NCBI GenBank assembly: GCA_963971225.1
Contig: OZ020270.1
Coordinates: 25,171,123-25,235,122, forward strand
Direction of reading: 5' to 3'
DNA: 64,000 bases
Origin: Melieria omissa
Taxonomy: Eukaryota > Arthropoda > Insecta > Diptera > Ulidiidae
The translations under genes were made by a program, and so were the position numbers. Positions 61,111-64,000 of this stretch are shown piece by piece. The notes below the pieces were generated by a model. The model saw nothing but the letters and a program-made list of their open reading frames with translations, did not search any database and was not told the DNA's origin. Within the stretch, counting starts at the first letter, position 1. Each line of letters opens with the position of its first letter.

Positions 61111-62025
61111 TGTAACGATGAGACAGTCTGTCGCTGTGCAAAGCAACCCTGCCGCTACGTGCCCTGCTATAACACAATCTGGCAACGACGGCCGCGATAG
61201 TAACTTTTAGTCCAATCTGGCAGCGACGGCCGCGATAATAACTTTTAGTCCAACCTGGCAATGATGGAAACTTTTAGTCCACTCCGGAATGTGCGGGAAC
61301 GGTCTGCGCGATGGCCTGAGACATGGCACAATAAACAAGGTAGTGGCAGGAAGGAGCGAAAAAATGCACGTGTATTTTGTTAGTGTTTTTGTTCGGTTCA
61401 TTGTCAAATCGGACGGTCGGTTCTCTTGCCAACAGTATTGCCAGCATCGAATAGACCACTTGGTCCATTCGAAAACGTAAAAATACATCAATTAATGCAA
61501 AAGTACATAGCTTCTTTGTTTTAATCTGTTGTTTTACAATTAGGGGCAAAAGTGCTAAGTCCATAGTTCGCCGATTTTGCGTTAATTCATAAAAGTTGGA
61601 AAAATAATATTCTTTCGTCATTGCAAAAATGCTTAAAATTCCACAGAAAAAGAGTTGACTGGCAGTGCTGTTCGCCGAATGTAAACAAAACAGACAAAAA
61701 TTTCTGACAACCTACCGAACTCTGACGAGAAAAAAATAAAATTCGCTCCTTCCTGCCACTACCTTGTTTATTATGCCATGGCCTGAGAGGTATAAAAGGC
61801 AGCCGGATGCGGCGCAGCGAGTCAGTTTGGTTTTGACAAGTGAAGTTGCCACACGGAGTAATTAAGCAAATACTTAAGTGTACGAACAGTAAAGTGTAAA
61901 CTGTGAATAATAAAGTGACTGTTGGTTTATTTTATTGTCTGCGTTTAAGAAACTGAGTGTGTTTTATTTTCAAATTGCACAATCCAGTGATACGTAACAG
62001 CCCACTAGACGTAGTATTCGTAACA
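61111..62025 (+). repeat. 5' LTR of a gypsy-like element, carrying a P-type MITE
   Basis: TGTAACGATGAGACAGTC...GTATTCGTAACA. GAGGTATAAAAGGCAGCC supplies the TATA box at 61790 and GTGAATAATAAAGTGACTG the poly(A) signal. Upstream, CAATCTGGCARCGACGGCCG repeats twice, at about 61173 and 61215. Without the MITE and one duplication copy the LTR is about 448 bp. It is followed directly by a primer-binding site. Confidence 0.85.
61322..61780. mobile_element. P-superfamily MITE, 8-bp duplication GCCTGAGA
   Basis: Inverted ends of about 40 bp starting CATGGCACAATAAACAAGGT (left) and CATGGCATAATAAACAAGGT (right, complement) differ at one base in the first 39. Perfect GCCTGAGA lies at 61314-61321 and 61781-61788. 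The CATG start, AAGGTRGTGG core and 8-bp duplication match the terminal layout of Drosophila P elements. The 459 bp have no coding capacity. The right end lies about 10 bp from the TATA box of the host LTR. Confidence 0.9.
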
Positions 62026-62027
62026 TT

Positions 62028-62045
62028 TGGTGTCAGAAGTGGGAT
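62028..62045 (+). promoter_or_regulatory. primer-binding site, tRNA-Leu
   Basis: TGGTGTCAGAAGTGGGAT is complementary to CCA plus the acceptor end of tRNA-Leu (AAG/CAG type). Confidence 0.8.
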
Positions 62046-62098
62046 TGTAGAAAATTGAAAGTAAACAAATAAATAAATAAAATTATAAAAGCACGGAC

Positions 62099-63518
62099 AT
62101 GGTTAAACTCGAGCTGCTGAAGGTAGTCCAGCTGAAGAAGGAGCTGCCTGCCTGGAATTTGCCGACTGCTGGCGGAAAGGTGGAGTTGCAGTTGCGCTTG
62201 CGAGAAGCATGTGAGGCACGAGGCGTCGATTGGACTGTGCATGAGTTCGGAGCGCCAGAACTGGTGGCGTCGGCCAAGGTGGAGGAGTCGCCTGCTGGTG
62301 CTGCTTCGCTACAGAGTACAGCTGCAGCGGCTGCACCAATACAAGCGTTGGACATGAGCCAACTAATGGCTGCACTCAAAGGCATGTCGGCGCAAATGGA
62401 AACAGCGAATCGAGACATGGCAGCGAAGCTGGAAACTACGAATCGAGAAATGGCAGAGAAGCTGGAAACTACGAATCTCGAAATTTCGGCAAAAGTCGAG
62501 ACTGCAAATCGGGAAATGTCAGCAAAACTTGAAAATGCAAATCGGGAGTTGTCCAGCAAGCTTCAGGAAAATTCTGCGCGCTTGGAGCAGAAAGTGGAGG
62601 AAATCTCAGACAGGATTAATGGGAAAGTCGAGCACCTGGAGACGCGGGTAGAGCACTTGGATAAACGAGTCGACGACCTAGATGATTCCCTGAACAAAAC
62701 GAGTTGATAGTCTGGAAGACTCGATGAACAGAAAAATGGACGAGCAGCTTAGGGAGGTACAGCCGCGAGAATGGTTGCCGCCGGTTCCGGAAAGTGTTGC
62801 CCCCCGAGCAGAAGTGCCTAGTTATGATGGGACTAGGCCGTTCGACACATTCAAGCTGCAATTCGACCTGGCTGCTCTGGAAAATCAGTGGACCGATGTA
62901 AGGAAAGGTCGGACATTGGCGCTGGCTCTTAAAGGTGCTGCGGCTGAGGTAATAAAATCAGTTCCAGAATGTTTACAGCACAACATAACGCTGTACTACT
63001 GTGAGCTGAAGAACCGCAGGCAAAGAGCCAACGAGGCGCTGCAGACATATGCAGTAGATATTGAGCGGCTCGTACAGCTGTGCTACCCGTCCTTCGGCGC
63101 TGATGATCTCGAGAGGATGAAGATTGAGGCGTTTATTGAAGGTCTTCATGATCCGGAGACACATCGCAGTGCGTTGATGATGGGCAAGCCGACATTTAGG
63201 GAGACGGTGACCAGCGCGATGACATACGAGGCGACATGGATTGGGAGCACTGGGTATGCACCTGCAAGGGTACGCCAGATCCAGCCGGATAACGACATTG
63301 CGATCCAGGCTATAAGCTCTGAGCCACCGGGCAGGCCACGGGTGGTCTCCTCTAAAGTTGTTTGCTGGACATGTGGCAAGCAGGGTCACATAGCACGAGA
63401 CTGCCGCCAACGAAAGAGGCGTTCCCGTTCTCGATCGCAATCGCCTGAAGCGAGGAATACTGACAATCGAGGCCCAGCTAACAAGCGCAGGGCTGAGGAC
63501 GGCGAGTCGTTAAACTAA
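62099..63518 (+). CDS. Gag of a gypsy-like retrotransposon, one frameshift
   Basis: The ATG at 62099 opens MVKLELLKVVQLKKELPAWN, a SAP-like helix pair. An Ala-rich linker follows, then repeated heptads (METANRDMAAKLETTNREMA ...) forming a long coiled coil to 62707. One extra A in the AACAAAACG stretch near 62697 shifts the frame. The rest reads on from 62703: EVPSYDGTRPFDTFKLQFDL (capsid core start), KGRTLALALKGAAAEVIK, RRQRANEALQTYAVDIERLV, FIEGLHDPETHRSALMM, and the CCHC finger CWTCGKQGHIARDC with an Arg/Ser-rich tail. About 20 residues seen in the copy at 42765 are missing near 62970. The stop is at 63516. Confidence 0.85.
63509..63515 (+). promoter_or_regulatory. candidate -1 ribosomal frameshift site
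   Basis: G TTA AAC lies in the Gag frame immediately before TAA. A slip of -1 would enter the protease frame, which is open from there. I did not establish a downstream pseudoknot. Confidence 0.45.
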
Positions 63519-64000
63519 AACGGGTCAGCCCAAAGGGGCGTGAGCTGATCCCCGCAATCTGCCGCCCCACCGTCCTTGTCTCACAGCTGAAACGACGGCC
63601 CAGCAGCTTGACAATTGAAGGAAGGATAGATGGAAAGTTGTTCGTGTGGACACTGGATACTGGAGCGTCATATTCGATCATAAAAAGGAAGCTGCTGAAG
63701 AACTGGGAACCGATGCATGGCATACAGCTACGGACTGCGACTGGCGATCGTGCGCCGGTAAGAGGAAAAGTAACAAAAACAGTTGCTATCGGCACCAGCA
63801 GCCTGGAACATGAGTTCATCGTCGCGGATATAATGGATGACGTGATTATCGGCGTGGATTTCATGATTAGGCACGGTTTCACGCTGGACCTGAAGGGAAA
63901 TGTACTGAGATATGCCAACGTTGAATTCCCGCTGCACACCGGCTATGAGCGAAGCGTGGTGGAAGGTAAGGAAGGTTGTATCGTGTCAACACAGGAGGAT
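63515..64000 (+). CDS. Pol N-terminus (aspartic protease), runs off the window
   Basis: Open to the right edge in the -1 frame relative to Gag, with no stop. It reads KRVSPKGRELIPAICRPTVL and FVWTLDTGASYSIIKRKLLK with the catalytic DTGA. VAIGTSSLEHEFIVADIMDD and VIIGVDFMIRHGFTLDL (the ILG-like motif near the protease C-terminus) follow. No independent ATG is evident. The heptamer GTTAAAC directly before the Gag stop is a candidate -1 frameshift site. RT should follow outside the window. Confidence 0.85.

Noticed and set aside
1..64000. A defence, toxin or biosynthetic gene cluster
   Set aside because: All frames with recognisable motifs are retroelement or transposase relics, except for the MADF/BESS gene. 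I found nothing supporting a multi-gene system.

Overview
The window reads as a transposable-element graveyard from a dipteran genome. Support for a fly: introns of 53-65 nt with GT-AG ends, AT-rich spacers, tRNA-headed SINEs, and a typical fly element complement (BEL/Pao, tRNA-Leu-primed gypsy-like elements, Jockey-like and RTE-like LINEs, irritans-type mariners, Tc1, hAT, piggyBac, Harbinger and two P-superfamily lineages). A tephritid-like fly is my guess, not a demonstrated fact. I see no intact single-copy host gene; the best non-transposase gene candidate is a MADF/BESS-type gene at 28.6-29.6 kb. No rRNA, CRISPR array or prokaryotic feature is present.

Layout. 0.9-5.8 kb: 5'-truncated, frameshifted BEL/Pao element split by an internally deleted mariner (1194-2115). 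5.8-9 kb: SINE, TA-flanked MITE, hAT element with internal tandem repeats, and a two-exon piggyBac-like 3' end. 9.8-12.3 kb: P-like transposase relic with four 40-bp repeats upstream. 13-15.6 kb: LTR fragment, deleted mariner-like element, Tc1 with IR/DR ends carrying a piggyBac MITE. 16-20.7 kb: foldback repeat, hAT carrying a piggyBac-type element, Harbinger MITE, 168-bp hAT MITE. 21-22.5 kb: Tc1 with about 220-bp IR/DR ends. 24.8-28.6 kb: SINE, errantivirus-like LTR plus leader and gag remnant, solo LTR split by an ATCGGC-rich hAT. 28.6-30.8 kb: MADF/BESS gene truncated by a SINE, then an RTE-like LINE. 30.8-39.6 kb: second P-like relic split by a BEL/Pao provirus with two LTRs and 5-bp duplications, itself split by a hAT in its PHD-finger codons.

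39.6-51.3 kb: mariner fragments, a piggyBac MITE, and a LINE C-terminus split by two hATs and one LTR element; a second copy of that LTR family lies in opposite orientation at 42.7-44.9 kb. 51.3-57 kb: Jockey-like LINE on the minus strand, split by a stack of DNA transposons. 57-64 kb: mariner relic, gypsy gag/protease relic, truncated LTR, mariner-derived hairpin, and the 5' end of a gypsy-like retrotransposon whose LTR carries a P-type MITE next to its TATA box; this element runs off the right edge.

The strongest observations are exact target-site duplications that let nested insertions be removed in order. They include an empty-site control for the piggyBac-type insertion inside a hAT, and three separate insertions in one LINE tail. 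I do not see a defence system or a new gene cluster. What may be new are several non-autonomous families: a P-type MITE with 40-bp ends, an LTR family amplified with a fixed pol deletion, and a mariner-derived inverted duplication.
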